From a virus, in the IMG/VR virus record IMGVR_UViG_3300032323_000429, positions 1-50,352 of that record: a stretch of 50,352 nucleotides of DNA, one strand, 5' to 3'. Of this stretch, positions 49,406-50,352 are shown piece after piece (position 1 is the first letter of the stretch; each line of letters opens with the position of its first letter). The notes beneath the pieces were generated by a model. It worked only from the letters and a program-made list of their open reading frames with translations, was not told where the DNA came from and searched no databases. The translations under genes and the position numbers were made by a program.

Positions 49406-50352
49406 TTAAGCGCAAGCAATAATACGCAGGTCTTTAATTCTAGGAACTGCAGAAGTGTTTGCAGATTTCATAACGATCTTAACTTGAACAGCATCAAAGT
49501 CAGCGATATCGCCAGTAGAGTAGTTCATATCAATAAACTGATTAGAACCAACCTGAACATAAGTTACTGGAGCATCTGGGTTCAATAGTGTGTAGTTAGT
49601 GTTGTCGAACACTGCAGTAGAACCAACAGTATTCACACGGTAGTAAACTTCGATTGCAGCTTCGGCAGGAATACTTGCAGCGAAACGTAGTCTCAAGAAG
49701 TTAGAGGCATTCGCCAGATTAACTCTCTTAGTTACGTACTTGCTGATGCTAGTGCTTTCGCTTGGCGCAATTTCAGAAACAAAGATCTCACGTTGCTTGA
49801 TAGTGATAGCAGTACCAGCAGTTTCAGTAGTGAACGTAGTATTTAGAGTAACTGTAGTAGTGCTTCCATTGTCGCTAACTGCAGTGATCAAGAAAGTGCC
49901 ATTGTTTGCTGCGTTAGAAGAACCAGAAGTAGTCAGGTACTTACCAACAGAAACTGTCTGTAGAATACCACGAGCAGTTGCGTTCACAGTAGTGATAGTG
50001 CTTCCGCTGAAAGCGATAGTAGTGTTGGCAGACAACAAAGTGTTTTCGTCCAAAGAACCCACGTTTACGTTAGTCTCAGTTGGGTTGTTAACTTTATTGT
50101 TTACAACAACCAAGCTAGTGCGCTGTGTATCCAAGATTGGAGAAACAGAGTCGTTGGTAGTCTTCATAGTCACGTTGAATGTCAACGACTTGGCACCACC
50201 AAGACCATCAGGAGCAGCTTGGTTCTCGTTCACTTCAGACGCAATCATCTTAGGTGCATAGAACTGGTTAGTTTCATTTGATAAGACATCAATGAAAGTG
50301 CTATCCTGAGCATAAGCAGTTTGAGTAGTGCTATCAACAGACTTACCAGAAG
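49406..50352 (-). CDS. Large virion/baseplate protein, C-terminal part (N-terminus outside window)
   Basis: The frame stays open to the right window edge, so about 314 C-terminal residues are seen; an ATG at 50248 is internal. SPILDTQRTSLVVVNNKVNN, an inserted beta domain around LTTSGSSNAANNGTFLITAV, EVYYRVNTVGSTAVFDNTNY and final VPRIKDLRIIACA fit large baseplate or fibre-network proteins of marine T4-like phages (perhaps a DUF4815 type). Exact T4 equivalent not identified. Confidence 0.75.
   Translation of the reverse strand, partial: SGKSVDSTTQTAYAQDSTFIDVLSNETNQFYAPKMIASEVNENQAAPDGLGGAKSLTFNVTMKTTNDSVSPILDTQRTSLVVVNNKVNNPTETNVNVGSLDENTLLSANTTIAFSGSTITTVNATARGILQTVSVGKYLTTSGSSNAANNGTFLITAVSDNGSTTTVTLNTTFTTETAGTAITIKQREIFVSEIAPSESTSISKYVTKRVNLANASNFLRLRFAASIPAEAAIEVYYRVNTVGSTAVFDNTNYTLLNPDAPVTYVQVGSNQFIDMNYSTGDIADFDAVQVKIVMKSANTSAVPRIKDLRIIACA

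Overview
The window is a contiguous piece of a T4-like myovirus genome (T4 superfamily, closer in style to the 'exo-T4' and marine/cyanophage-like relatives than to T4 itself). All convincing genes lie on the minus strand, so transcription runs from high to low coordinates. The evidence is the T4 replication order read along the minus strand (55, 47, 46 ... 45, 44, 62, regA ... 30 ... 43) together with the T4 head-tail order (13, 14, 15, 17, 18, 19, 20, 67, 21, 22, 23, then uvsY, uvsW). The host cannot be read from the window; it is presumably a Gram-negative bacterium. No photosynthesis genes, tRNAs, CRISPR arrays or insertion sequences were seen.

Layout, high to low coordinates. 50352-38637: a large truncated virion protein, then an array of fibre-like genes (453, 265, 385, 360, 800 and 726 aa) interleaved with small companion genes of 53 to 128 aa. 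38627-24841: neck (13, 14, 15), large terminase (17, with no gene 16 in front of it), sheath (18), tube (19), portal (20), core (67 and a 181-aa protein), protease (21), scaffold (22), major capsid (23) and a second tube-like protein. Late-promoter-like ATAAATA motifs stand before several of these. 24779-17132: recombination and late transcription, with uvsY, uvsW, an Lsm-like protein, sigma factor 55, an AAA+ ATPase, 47 and 46. 17317-12564: an accessory early region with a MoxR/CobS-like AAA+ ATPase, a HEVGH plus VWA (CobT-like) partner split by a frameshift, and small genes, each unit preceded by its own near-identical early promoter and often a stem-loop. 12503-9695: a nucleotide pyrophosphohydrolase-like gene and a membrane/SPFH cluster. 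9614-5998: sliding clamp 45, clamp loader 44/62, regA, hsp20. 5931-1: small conserved genes, an Lsm-like gene, DNA ligase 30, a DexA-like exonuclease and the start of DNA polymerase 43.

How it works together. Strong sigma70-like promoters with 17-bp spacers (TTGACT or TTTACT, and TATAAT) drive early units. Polymerase, clamp, loader, ligase, 46/47, UvsW and UvsY form the replication-recombination machine. Gp55 redirects the host RNA polymerase to late promoters in front of capsid and tail genes. The main candidates for new biology are the MoxR/VWA-metallopeptidase pair with a small protein sharing a domain with the ATPase, the repeated promoter/stem-loop cassettes around small genes, a hairpin carrying a late-promoter-like motif over a start codon, and regular GY-rich repeats inserted in the tail sheath.
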